Part shown: one piece after another, positions 20,205-28,195 of the stretch | Position numbering within the stretch: the stretch's first letter is position 1 | How the letters are laid out: each line of letters opens with the position of its first letter | Assembly (NCBI GenBank): GCA_963817395.1 | Contig: CAWFOC010000002.1 | Location: 17,233-81,232, forward strand | DNA from: CAWGYQ01 sp963817395 | Lineage (GTDB): Bacteria; Acidobacteriota; Vicinamibacteria; Vicinamibacterales; CAVPJW01 | Direction: 5' to 3' | DNA length: 64,000 nucleotides | Notes under the pieces: generated by a model | Database searches by the model: none | What the model was told of the DNA's origin: nothing | Seen by the model: the letters and a program-made list of their open reading frames with translations, nothing else | Program-made: the position numbers and the translations under genes

Positions 20205-21308
20205 TCACGACAATCGCAGGATCTCGCGCCCGATGGTTCGCCGCTGCGCATAGGTCGACCCGAGCAGCACGTCCACCGCCCGGGCGTCGCGCCACAATCG
20301 TTCGATCACCGCCTGACGGGTGAAGCCGCGGGCTCCGGTCAGCTCCAGCATCCGATCCGTCACCAGACGCGCGGCGTCGCTGGCCGTGACCTTGGCCATG
20401 GCCGCGCCCGCATCGGCTCCTTCCTGCGGCTCGGCGGTGGCGGCCTTCATGGTGAGCATGCGTGCCGCGTCCAGCTGCACGGCGACGTCAGCAAGGGTAA
20501 AGCGGACGGCTTGCGAGTCGTGGACCAGGCCGTCTCGCAGCTCGGCGACGGCCCAATCGAGCGAAGCACGGCCCACACCCAACGCGACCGCGGCCATGAG
20601 CACGCGCCCGCGATTCATGATCCAGGTCGCCAGGTCAGCGCCCTCGGGCAACGACCGCAGTCGATCCGCCTCGGACACCTGCAACCCGTCGAACGCGACA
20701 TCGGCCCATGCCGCTCCGCGCGCGCCGAGCGGGTCGACGGCCGGTCGCCGCACGATGTCGTCGTTGGTGCCGGCCACGAGCGATCCCATGCTCTCCGACG
20801 AGCCCGGGTCAGGCCCGTCAGCCGCCACGACGAACACCCCCGCCGATGCCGCACCAGGAACCAAACCGGCTCGTCCCGTCAGCCGCAAACCGTCTCCATC
20901 GGGCTCAGCACGGATCGACTGGCCTTCGGCGCGCCACACCAGGATGGCCGCGGTCGGCGTGCCCGCGGCCAGCGCTCCGAGCCACCGCTCGCGGTGCACC
21001 TGATTGCCGAAGCGATGTACGGCCGATGCGGCCAGGTTCTCCGTCGCGAGCAGAAGCGCGACACCCGCGCTGTGATACGCGACCGCCTCCACGGCGACGA
21101 CGGCGCTGACAAAGTCGAGACCCGCGCCCCGCCATTCCCGGGGGACCGCAATCGCCAGGAGCTCGCGAGCCCCGGCTTCGGCAATCACTGCCGGGGGACA
21201 GACATTGTCACGATCGATTTGGGCGGCGAGTGGCAGGACGAGATCGCGCCCGAACGCCTGGGCCTGCTCGCGGCAGCCCTCCTGCTCTACCGTCAGATCG
21301 AAGTTCAT
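20205..21308 (-). CDS. acyl-CoA dehydrogenase-like protein lacking the usual catalytic glutamate
   Basis: 367 residues in one frame, starting at ATG 21308 (MNFDLTVEQEGCREQAQAFG) and overlapping the HIT gene stop by four bases. The fold motifs of the family are there: an N-terminal helical domain, VPREWRGAGLDFVSAVVAVE, a beta domain, GRASLDWAVAELRDG and ELTGARGFTRQAVIERLWRD. The region that normally reads YEGTS (catalytic Glu) is DVLLGSTYAQRR, so the base is replaced by Leu. The flavin-binding SEAGSGSD-type motif is also poorly kept (LVWRAEGQS). This may be a non-dehydrogenating paralogue, a partner subunit of a heteromeric dehydrogenase, or an enzyme using a different base. The product fits co-expression with HIT, HU and rpsA in one leftward unit. 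Confidence 0.75.
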   Translation of the reverse strand: MNFDLTVEQEGCREQAQAFGRDLVLPLAAQIDRDNVCPPAVIAEAGARELLAIAVPREWRGAGLDFVSAVVAVEAVAYHSAGVALLLATENLAASAVHRFGNQVHRERWLGALAAGTPTAAILVWRAEGQSIRAEPDGDGLRLTGRAGLVPGAASAGVFVVAADGPDPGSSESMGSLVAGTNDDIVRRPAVDPLGARGAAWADVAFDGLQVSEADRLRSLPEGADLATWIMNRGRVLMAAVALGVGRASLDWAVAELRDGLVHDSQAVRFTLADVAVQLDAARMLTMKAATAEPQEGADAGAAMAKVTASDAARLVTDRMLELTGARGFTRQAVIERLWRDARAVDVLLGSTYAQRRTIGREILRLS

Positions 21309-21769
21309 GCGCGATCGAGACGTTCGAAGACCGGGGCCAGGCGCCGCAGGGTGACCGGCAGCTCTTCGGGCACGACGCGCACATGACCGACCACCGACAT
21401 GAAGTTGGTGTCGCCCTCCCACCGGGGCACCACGTGCACGTGCAGGTGATCGAGCACGCCCGCGCCGGCGGGCCGGCCAAGGTTGATGCCCACGTTGATG
21501 CCCTGCGGCTGATACACCTCCTGCAGCGTGATCTCCGCGCGGCGTGTCAACTCGGCCAGTTCCGCCAGTTCGTCGGGCCTCAGGCCGGCAAGCGTGGCCA
21601 CATGCCTGACCGGCACGATCATCAGATGCCCGTTGTTGTAGGGATAGAGGTTGAGGATGACGAAGCAGAGTCGGCCGCGAAAAACGATGAGGGAGTCGGC
21701 CGCCTGGCTGGCCTCCGCGTCGCAGAAGATGCACCTACGGGCGTCGAGGGTGCCCGTCACGTACGCCAA
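21305..21769 (-). CDS. HIT family protein
   Basis: 154-residue histidine-triad nucleotide hydrolase/transferase. The triad HLHVHVVPRW is near residue 107-116, preceded by NLYPYNNGHLMIVPVRHV. The FCDAEA motif near the N-terminus (CIFCDAE) is typical of the Fhit/Ap4A-phosphorylase-like bacterial group. The start ATG at 21769 overlaps the HU gene by 13 bases, and its stop overlaps the dehydrogenase-like start by four bases (ATGA). These overlaps indicate one polycistronic message. Likely activity: hydrolysis of AMP-linked substrates such as Ap4A or adenylylated intermediates. The exact substrate is not deducible. Confidence 0.88.
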   Translation of the reverse strand: MAYVTGTLDARRCIFCDAEASQAADSLIVFRGRLCFVILNLYPYNNGHLMIVPVRHVATLAGLRPDELAELAELTRRAEITLQEVYQPQGINVGINLGRPAGAGVLDHLHVHVVPRWEGDTNFMSVVGHVRVVPEELPVTLRRLAPVFERLDRA

Positions 21770-22155
21770 TCTCCACGGAGACCAGAGATGTTCCAGGAGC
21801 GGGGGTGGCGCCTAGAGCGTGCGCCAAGTCGCGTGGCGCCGGACGAGGGCTCGGCCGAAGCGGGCGCCGTCGCTTCAGGCGTACGATTGATCAATTCCTT
21901 GAGCTCTTTGCCCGGCTTGAAATACGGGACCTTCTTCGGCGGCACATCCACCTTGTCGCCCGTCTTGGGATTGCGTCCCTTGCGAGGCTCGCGCTGACGC
22001 AGGCGGAAGCTGCCGAACCCGCGCAACTCGATCTTTTCGCCCCGGTGCAGCGCCTGGATGATGCTGTGGAACACCGTGTCCACGATGACCTCGGAGTGTT
22101 TCTTCGTGAGGTCCGAAACCCGCGCTACCTCTTCGACGAGCTCTGCCTTGGTCAT
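21757..22155 (-). CDS. HU/IHF-family DNA-binding protein
   Basis: Nucleoid protein that bends DNA. The first ~92 residues are a full HU/IHF domain: MTKAELVEEVARVSDLTKKH, GFGSFRLRQREPRKGRNPKT (the beta-arm with RxGRNPxT), and VPYFKPGKELKELIN. Its place directly after rpsA matches the common rpsA-ihfB order, so an IHF-beta-like or HU role is likely. The protein is 132 residues, about 35 more than usual. The extra C-terminal tail is Arg/Ser/Pro-rich and overlaps the HIT start, so it might be an artefact of a missed stop or frame slip. No clear Shine-Dalgarno is visible before the ATG. Confidence 0.88.
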   Translation of the reverse strand: MTKAELVEEVARVSDLTKKHSEVIVDTVFHSIIQALHRGEKIELRGFGSFRLRQREPRKGRNPKTGDKVDVPPKKVPYFKPGKELKELINRTPEATAPASAEPSSGATRLGARSRRHPRSWNISGLRGDWRT

Positions 22156-22208
22156 GATGTCACCAATCCCGCGTTCCTACATCGCCTCGCGGGATTCTCA
22201 GGCCGCAC

Positions 22209-23981
22209 TCAGCTCCGGCTTCGAATGTGATCGCCGAGCGTCGCCTCGCCACGCTCCTGGCCCGCCGTGTACTGCTCCCAATCCGCGCGGAACTCTTCCG
22301 ACTTGAGCGCACGGATGCTGAGGCCGATTTTCCGCTCGCCCGGGCTCAGCTTGATGATCCGCATCGGGTAGTTCTCGCCGATTTTCAGATCGATCTTGTC
22401 GCCGTGCGTCTCGTCGAACTCGGAGATGTGAATCAGGCCCTCGATCCCTTCATCGAGCTCGACGAAGGCGCCGAAGCTGGTGAGCCGAACCACCTTGCCC
22501 TCGACCACGGTGCCAACCTGATGCCGCGAGAAGAAGTCGTCCCAGATGTCGGTGGCCAGCTGCTTCAGTCCGAGCGAGAGGCGCTGGTTTTCGGCGTCGA
22601 TGTTGAGCACCATCGCCTCCACCGTGTCGCCCTTCTTGAGCACCTCGGAGGGATGCTTGACGCGCTTGCTCCACGACATGTCCGACACATGGATGAGGCC
22701 GTCGATGTCCTCCTCCACCTCGACGAACGCGCCGAATTCGGTGAGGTTGCGCACCTTGCCCACGATCTTCGAGCCAATCGGATAGCGGCCCGCCAGGTCG
22801 TGCCAGGGATTGGCTTCGATCTGCTTGAGGCCGAGCGAGATGCGTCGCGCCGTCGGATCGACACCCAGCACCATCGCTTCGACCGTATCGCCCACGTTCA
22901 GAATCTTCGACGGGTGCTTCACCCGCTTGCTCCACGACATCTCCGAGACGTGGATGAGTCCTTCGACGCCCGGCTCGAGCTCGATGAAGGCGCCGTAGTC
23001 GGTGAGACTGACGACCTTCCCCGACACGCGCGCACCAACCGGGTACCGATCGCTCACGGCCGACCAGGGATCCGAGTTGAGCTGCTTGTGACCCAGCGAC
23101 ACACGCTCGGTCGAGGGGTCGTACTTGAGGACGATGACGTCGATCTCGTCGTTCACCTTGAAGAGCTCGGACGGATGGCCGACGCGTCCCCATGACATGT
23201 CGGTAATGTGCAAGAGACCGTCGATGCCCCCCAGATCGATGAACGCGCCGTAGTCGGTGAGGTTCTTGACGACACCCCGGAGCACTTTTCCCTCGGCCAG
23301 GGTGTGAAGGGTCGCCTTCTTCTTCTCGGCGTTCTCTTCCTCGAGCAGGACCTTGCGGGAGAGCACGATGTTGCCGCGCTTCTTGTTGACCTTGATGACC
23401 CGCATGCGCAGCTCCTGGCCGCGCAGCGCGTCGAGATTGCGAACGGGCCGGACGTCGATCTGCGATCCGGGCAGGAATGCGCGCACGCCGATGTCGACCG
23501 CCAGGCCGCCCTTGATGCGCTCGACGACGCGGCCGATCACGACCTTGCGATCGGAATAGGCGCGCTCGACCTCGTCCCAGATCTTCATCTTCTCGGCCTT
23601 CTCGCGCGAGAGCACGATGTAGCCGTCCCGGTCCTCGGTGCGCTCGAGCAGTACGTCGACGACGTCGCCGGCCTGCACCGTCAGCTCGCCCCGCTCGTCG
23701 AGGAACTCCTCGACCGCAATCATGCCCTCCGACTTGTAGCCGACGTCGACGACGACCTCGGAAGTCGTGACCTTGAGCACGGTTCCCTTGACGACTTCGC
23801 CTTCCGCAATGTGCCGGAAGCTGCTATCGTAGATGTCCAGAAGGCGGGCGTACTCCTCAGGATTCATCTGATCGTCATCGGTGGCCGGAGCTGATCCCAC
23901 TCGCGTCAGGTCCGCCTCGGGTCCTGCTGCCGTAGCGTCCCCTCCGCTCATCCCGGGGTGCTCTTCGCCTACGTTCGCCAT
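22209..23981 (-). CDS. rpsA: 30S ribosomal protein S1
   Basis: S1 binds mRNA on the small ribosomal subunit and helps recruit it. About 590 residues with six S1/OB repeats, e.g. EGEVVKGTVLKVTTSEVVVD (first), AEGKVLRGVVKNLTDYGAF and GARVSGKVVSLTDYGAFIEL. Repeats 3-6 share the GLIHVSEMSWSKRVKHPSK pattern. An acidic 40-residue leader (EEHPGMSGGDATAAG and on) precedes the first repeat. I choose ATG 23981 because GAGGAGG lies about 11 bases upstream; an in-frame ATG at 24005 is possible. Two near-consensus promoter boxes lie about 100 bases upstream (24088-24116). HU follows 53 bases downstream. Confidence 0.96.
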   Translation of the reverse strand: MANVGEEHPGMSGGDATAAGPEADLTRVGSAPATDDDQMNPEEYARLLDIYDSSFRHIAEGEVVKGTVLKVTTSEVVVDVGYKSEGMIAVEEFLDERGELTVQAGDVVDVLLERTEDRDGYIVLSREKAEKMKIWDEVERAYSDRKVVIGRVVERIKGGLAVDIGVRAFLPGSQIDVRPVRNLDALRGQELRMRVIKVNKKRGNIVLSRKVLLEEENAEKKKATLHTLAEGKVLRGVVKNLTDYGAFIDLGGIDGLLHITDMSWGRVGHPSELFKVNDEIDVIVLKYDPSTERVSLGHKQLNSDPWSAVSDRYPVGARVSGKVVSLTDYGAFIELEPGVEGLIHVSEMSWSKRVKHPSKILNVGDTVEAMVLGVDPTARRISLGLKQIEANPWHDLAGRYPIGSKIVGKVRNLTEFGAFVEVEEDIDGLIHVSDMSWSKRVKHPSEVLKKGDTVEAMVLNIDAENQRLSLGLKQLATDIWDDFFSRHQVGTVVEGKVVRLTSFGAFVELDEGIEGLIHISEFDETHGDKIDLKIGENYPMRIIKLSPGERKIGLSIRALKSEEFRADWEQYTAGQERGEATLGDHIRSRS

Positions 23982-24087
23982 GCGTCGCGTGTCCTCCTCA
24001 AGCATCGATTGGCCAGCTGCGGGTCGGGGCCGGCGCCCGGAAGTCGGCGGCGTCTACCGCGGCCAACCATTTCACGATAAGCACTAG

Positions 24088-24116
24088 AATGTACAGCGCT
24101 TAGCGGTAACTGTCAA
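24088..24116 (-). promoter_or_regulatory. sigma70-type promoter for rpsA
   Basis: On the minus strand TTGACA (24116-24111) and TACATT (24093-24088) are separated by exactly 17 bases: a perfect -35 box and a good -10 box. The expected start of transcription is near 24080, giving a leader of about 100 bases before the rpsA ATG at 23981. It is the clearest housekeeping promoter in the window and suits a highly expressed ribosomal operon. Confidence 0.75.
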
Positions 24117-24136
24117 GGTAACGAAAGGATTCTGCC

Positions 24137-24923
24137 ATGGCCCGACGCAAGGCCGCCGCCCGCTCGCGGTCGGCATCTCGGCCGCGCCGCCAGACTCTCA
24201 AGTCAACCGCTCGGGCTCATCGCGCGCGACGCAAAGTCCGGAAAACGGTGAGGAAAGCCAGACGACGAGTGGCCGTGCGGACCGCAAAGCGGAAGGTCAC
24301 CGCCAAGCGCCAGGTCAAGGCGGCAAAGCGGCAGGTCAGAAAGGCGGCGGCCAAGGCCATCCGGAAAAGCCGACCGCGCCAAGACGACAGCGCCGGTGAA
24401 ATTCGGGAAGAAAACCGCGGCAGCGATCATCGCAAGCCGCTCGCGTCGGGCTGGGGGTCCGGCCACCCCGTTGCCCGCCATCCTCTCCGCCATCCCGCCT
24501 CCTGCGCGGCCGAAACGGACCAAGGCGCCCGCGATCAACCGCCAACGCCGGCTTCTCGAAGAACCCCCGCCGCCTGGCGCGCCCTCCACGCTCACGGTTG
24601 ATTCGACGAGCTCCGCTGCCCGCTCGGGTCGGGCCGAGCTCATTGAGCGGCTGACTCGCCACACCGAAACAAGCCCCGAGCTGACCAGCGGCGATATCGA
24701 CGCGAATTGGGAAGAGGCCTACAGCACCGGCGACGAAGCCCCCGGAGGAGACAACCCGACGCCCGATCAGGACGTCGTCGAGGAGATCGGCCGCGCGCTC
24801 GGCGTCCATTACGACGACCACGAAGAGTTGAAGAGCACCGACAAGATTGCGAGCCGCGACCGTCACCGGTGGGAATTCGACCCCGCATCCGCCGAGGACT
24901 ATAACGACCGCTCGAAGGAGTGA
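24137..24923 (+). CDS. histone H1-like basic domain + DUF6335 protein (frame break)
   Basis: The first ~78 residues are a Lys/Arg/Ala-rich tail (RRQTLKSTARAHRARRKVRK and similar repeats) like bacterial H1/HctB-type proteins. After a frame change near 24365 the sequence continues as VKFGKKTAAAIIASRSRRAG, a Pro-rich linker and then an acidic domain. That domain (ELIERLTRHTETSPELTSGD, GGDNPTPDQDVVEEIGRALG, RDRHRWEFDP) matches the DUF6335 pattern as I know it from other phyla. The joined protein is about 261 residues, with a strongly basic N-half and acidic C-half. GAAAGGA lies seven bases before the ATG. No catalytic residues are recognisable. A chromatin-associated or stress protein is a guess. 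It is transcribed against cmk and rpsA. Confidence 0.7.
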
Positions 24924-24930
24924 CGCCGAT

Positions 24931-25593
24931 TCAGGAAGCCAGGCGGGCACGAACGAGCGTCATCACGTCCGCGACGACCTGATCGATGGTCTTGCCGGTC
25001 GTATCGATTCGCCTCGCATCGGCCGCCTCGTAAAGCGGCGACGCGGCACGTGTACGATCGAGTCGATCGCGCTCGTCCATGGCGGTCAACACATCTTCCA
25101 CCTGACCCGGGCGGTTGCTGTGAGCCGGATCGGTGGCGCGGCGGCGGGCCCGTTCAGACGGAGAGGCGTCGAGAAAGACCTTGACGTCGGCGTCGGGAAA
25201 CACCACGGTGCCGATGTCGCGGCCTTCCACGACCAGCCCGCCCCGGGCGCCTTCCTGCTTCTGCAGCTTCACCAGTACTTCCCGCACCTTCGGCAGCCTG
25301 GCGACACGGGCGGCTGCGCCATCGATCTCCGCATTTCGAATCTTCTGCGCGATGTCGAGGCCGTCGATCGTCACCACGCCGTCGATGGCACAGATCGTCG
25401 CGCGACGCGCCAGATCGGCTACCGCCGCTTCGTCGTCGAGTGGAAGCCCTGAATCCAGGGCCTTCCACGCCACGGCCCGGTACATGGCACCAGTATCCAG
25501 GTGGCGATAACCGAGCATCGACGCAATCGATCGCGCAACCGTGCCTTTGCCGGCACCTGAAGGTCCGTCGATGGCGATGATGAGAGGCTTCAC
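24931..25593 (-). CDS. cmk: cytidylate kinase
   Basis: Phosphorylates CMP and dCMP to the diphosphates. About 220 residues from GTG 25593: P-loop IAIDGPSGAGKGTVA at residue 5-19, YRHLDTGAMYRAVAWKAL (CMP site), VVEGRDIGTVVFPDADVKVF (conserved Arg/Asp) near 120, and ASPSERARRR. The frame extends 71 residues further upstream without family similarity and runs over the divergent hydrolase start, so the internal GTG is preferred; it has no obvious ribosome site. In many bacteria cmk directly precedes rpsA. Here the DUF6335 gene is inserted between them on the other strand. Confidence 0.92.
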   Translation of the reverse strand: MKPLIIAIDGPSGAGKGTVARSIASMLGYRHLDTGAMYRAVAWKALDSGLPLDDEAAVADLARRATICAIDGVVTIDGLDIAQKIRNAEIDGAAARVARLPKVREVLVKLQKQEGARGGLVVEGRDIGTVVFPDADVKVFLDASPSERARRRATDPAHSNRPGQVEDVLTAMDERDRLDRTRAASPLYEAADARRIDTTGKTIDQVVADVMTLVRARLAS

Positions 25594-25633
25594 GGGAGGA
25601 TGGTCAGGCGGAGGCAAAGTGTAACATGGCCAT

Positions 25634-26788
25634 GTGAGCCCGCCGAGCCTCCGGCGGACGGCCGCGGTCGTCGCAATCGGTGCACTGGGCACGATCGGTG
25701 TGGCGCTTCCGCCGTACGGTCGTGCCGCGTCGTTCGTCGCACGTGCCGCCGCCCTCACTGGATGGCCAGCGGCTCTCGCCGAGTGGTCCAGCCAACCGGT
25801 CGTCATCCACGAAGTGACCAGTCCGACACGGTATGGAACGGTCCGAGCGCTCCTCTACCGCCCGGCGGCGCCGCGGCGCACGGCCGTACTCGTCGCCGGC
25901 ATTCACCCGGCCGGCATCAACGAGCCGCGACTGGTTGGTCTCGCGGAAGATCTTGCGGCCACGGGCGTCGCGGTGCTGACGCCGGAAATACCAGACATGA
26001 CGCGCTTTCGCATCACGCCGCACGCGACTGACGTCATCGAGGATGTGACCGCGTGGCTCGCGGCCCAGGGCGAGCTTGCGCCCGATGGGCGCGTCGGGCT
26101 GATGGGGATCAGCTTTTCCGGCGGACTGTCAGTCGTCGCTGGCGGTCGGCCGGCGGTGAGGAATCGAATAGCGTATATCTTTGCGCTCGGCGGGCATGGC
26201 GACCTTGAACGGGTGCTGCGCTTCCTGTGTACGGGGATCGAACCGGATGGATCGAAGCGACGTCCTCACGACTACGGGCTCGCGGTGCTGCTCATGACTC
26301 TGGCGGAGCGTCTCGTGCCAGGCAGCCAGGTGGGCGAGTTGGAGCGCGGTATTCAGACCTTTCTGATGGCGTCTGCGCTCGATGCCGCAAAAGATCCCGG
26401 CGCGAGGCAGCGTTTCGACGAAGCGCGAGACATCGCTCGCCAGCTGCCCGAACCGGCGGCCGGGCTCCTGCGCCTGATCAACGATCGGGATGTCGAGCGG
26501 CTGGGCCCGCTTCTCCTGCCCGAGATCGCCTCCGTCTCGGCCGACCCTTCGCTTTCCCCGGAACGCGTGAAGCCGCCAGCGGCGCCCGTCTTTCTGCTCC
26601 ATGGGAGCGACGACAGCGTGGTCCCGGCCGCCGAATCCACGCTGCTGGGGAACCATCTCGAGCAACACGGCGTGACCACCCGCGTCCTGCTGAGCCCACT
26701 CATCACGCATGCCGAGATCGAACGCGCGCCGGGGCCGGAAGATGCGTGGCAACTCATCGCGTTCTGGAAGGATGTGCTCGTTCAGTGA
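25634..26788 (+). CDS. alpha/beta hydrolase (dienelactone hydrolase-like), probably exported or membrane-anchored
   Basis: 384 residues beginning GTG at 25634. An N-terminal hydrophobic stretch (AAVVAIGALGTIGVAL) could be a signal or anchor. The hydrolase core shows VAGIHPAGINEPR (oxyanion region), the nucleophile elbow GLMGISFSGG with Ser at about residue 163, FLLHGSDDSVVP (acid, about residue 320) and a late His in LITHAEIE. The middle (residues 200-280) is a helical cap. This is the general alpha/beta-hydrolase order Ser-Asp-His. The substrate is unknown. The stop overlaps the start of the downstream pseudouridine synthase by four bases (GTGA). Confidence 0.8.
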   Translation: MSPPSLRRTAAVVAIGALGTIGVALPPYGRAASFVARAAALTGWPAALAEWSSQPVVIHEVTSPTRYGTVRALLYRPAAPRRTAVLVAGIHPAGINEPRLVGLAEDLAATGVAVLTPEIPDMTRFRITPHATDVIEDVTAWLAAQGELAPDGRVGLMGISFSGGLSVVAGGRPAVRNRIAYIFALGGHGDLERVLRFLCTGIEPDGSKRRPHDYGLAVLLMTLAERLVPGSQVGELERGIQTFLMASALDAAKDPGARQRFDEARDIARQLPEPAAGLLRLINDRDVERLGPLLLPEIASVSADPSLSPERVKPPAAPVFLLHGSDDSVVPAAESTLLGNHLEQHGVTTRVLLSPLITHAEIERAPGPEDAWQLIAFWKDVLVQ

Positions 26789-27558
26789 CGAAAGTCACCC
26801 CGGATCGTCAACGCGCCGATGGTATCCGCCTGCAGAAGCTCATGTCGGCGGCCGGCGTCGCCTCGCGGCGTGCCGCCGAGCGCCTCATTCTGGAGGGCCG
26901 CGTCAGTGTGAATGGAGCCACCGTCACCGAGCTGGGCACGCGCGCGGACCCGGCTCGTGACGATGTGCGGCTGGACGGCCGGCGACTGCGGACGGGTGGG
27001 CGGCGCCGCTACATTCTGCTGAACAAACCGCGCGGCTACGTCACCACACGACACGATCCCCAGCAGCGGCCCACCGTGATGGACCTGATCTCCAGCGTTC
27101 CGGGCTATCTCTACCCGGTTGGCCGGCTCGACTACGACTCCGAGGGACTTCTGCTGCTGACCGACGACGGCGATCTGGCGTCGCGACTCATGCATCCGCG
27201 TCACGGGATCGAGCGCGTCTACGAGGCGCGCGTGCGCGGTGTCCCCGACACGCACGATCTGCGACGTCTGGCACAAGGGGTTGCCGTCGACGGGCGGGCT
27301 ACCAGGCCCGCACAGGTCCGCTTGGCCGCAACCAACCGCGGTCGAGACGCGAACCAGTCTCTGCTTCTCATTACCCTCAAGGAAGGCCGTTCGCGGCAGG
27401 TTCGGAAGATGTGCGATGCGATCGGGCACCCGGTGGTGCGGCTGAGACGCGTACGCATCGGGCCAATCGCCGATGCGCGCCTGCGGCCGCGCGAGTTCCG
27501 GGAGCTCACCGATCGGGAAGTCGCGCTCCTTAGAGCCGCCGTCGAGGTCCAGGGCTAG
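26785..27558 (+). CDS. RsuA/RluB-family 23S/16S rRNA pseudouridine synthase
   Basis: Converts a specific uridine of rRNA to pseudouridine. About 257 residues from GTG 26785: an S4 RNA-binding domain (IRLQKLMSAAGVASRRAAER, LILEGRVSVNG) at residues 10-60. The catalytic domain has YILLNKPRGYVTT, the catalytic Asp in PVGRLDYDSEGLLLLT near residue 116, and LKEGRSRQVRKM. It is closest in style to RluB. A longer upstream frame exists but overlaps the hydrolase gene and has no family similarity. It is linked to scpA/scpB across a convergent border, an association also common elsewhere. Confidence 0.92.
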   Translation: MTKVTPDRQRADGIRLQKLMSAAGVASRRAAERLILEGRVSVNGATVTELGTRADPARDDVRLDGRRLRTGGRRRYILLNKPRGYVTTRHDPQQRPTVMDLISSVPGYLYPVGRLDYDSEGLLLLTDDGDLASRLMHPRHGIERVYEARVRGVPDTHDLRRLAQGVAVDGRATRPAQVRLAATNRGRDANQSLLLITLKEGRSRQVRKMCDAIGHPVVRLRRVRIGPIADARLRPREFRELTDREVALLRAAVEVQG

Positions 27559-27563
27559 GCCGT

Positions 27564-28187
27564 TCAGTGAATCGTCTCGGAGCCTTGGGGATCTTCCTCC
27601 GTGCTGTCGAGCAGCGATTGTTGCTGCACGTCCGGAACAGCGGCGAGGCCAGCGGGCGCTTCGAAGCCGAGCGCGTCGGCCATCTCCTCGATCTTCGGCA
27701 GGTCTCCCAAATCGTTCAGACCGAAGCGCACCAGGAACTCCCTGGTCGTCGCGTAGAGAAACGGACGGCCGACGACGCGCTTCCTTCCGGCGATGCGAAT
27801 GAGTCGCCGCTCGAGGAGCGTGGTGAGGACGCCGGCCGTATTCACGCCACGAATCTCCGTGATTTCCGGCGCGGTGACGGGCTGCTTGTAGGCGATGACG
27901 GCCAGCGTTTCGAGCGCCTGCACGCTGAGGCGATGGGTTTTCTGTTCGTCGAAGAGCCGGCGCACCCAGTCGTGGAGCTCTGGACGCGTGACTATCTGGT
28001 GGCCGCCGGCCACTTCCACGAGCTGCAGGCCGCTGGGCCGGTCGTAGTCCTGCTTGAGCGACCGAAGAGCCGCTTCCACGTCCTCTTTCGGCTCGGAGTC
28101 GAGCAGCTTGTACAACGCTTTCAGCGTCAACGGCTCCGGCGATGCGAAGATGAGGGCCTCGATGATTGGTTTGAGTTCGTCGGCCAT
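27564..28187 (-). CDS. scpB: segregation and condensation protein B
   Basis: Winged-helix partner of the SMC-ScpA condensin complex that compacts and segregates chromosomes. About 207 residues from ATG 28187 (MADELKPIIEALIFASPEPL): two winged-helix domains with QALETLAVIAYKQPVTAPEI near residue 90 and RLIRIAGRKRVVGRPFLYAT near 130. Then a conserved GDLPKIEEM and an acidic tail. GAGG lies just before the ATG; a TTG at 28199 would overlap the scpA stop. It is transcribed after scpA. Confidence 0.94.
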   Translation of the reverse strand: MADELKPIIEALIFASPEPLTLKALYKLLDSEPKEDVEAALRSLKQDYDRPSGLQLVEVAGGHQIVTRPELHDWVRRLFDEQKTHRLSVQALETLAVIAYKQPVTAPEITEIRGVNTAGVLTTLLERRLIRIAGRKRVVGRPFLYATTREFLVRFGLNDLGDLPKIEEMADALGFEAPAGLAAVPDVQQQSLLDSTEEDPQGSETIH

Positions 28188-28195
28188 GCCCGTCC

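Noticed and set aside
18992..21386. Long plus-strand frame continuing past the first acyl-CoA dehydrogenase
   Set aside because: The family C-terminus (IYEGTSNLQ) ends at 20160 in another frame; beyond it the frame is the antisense of the second dehydrogenase.
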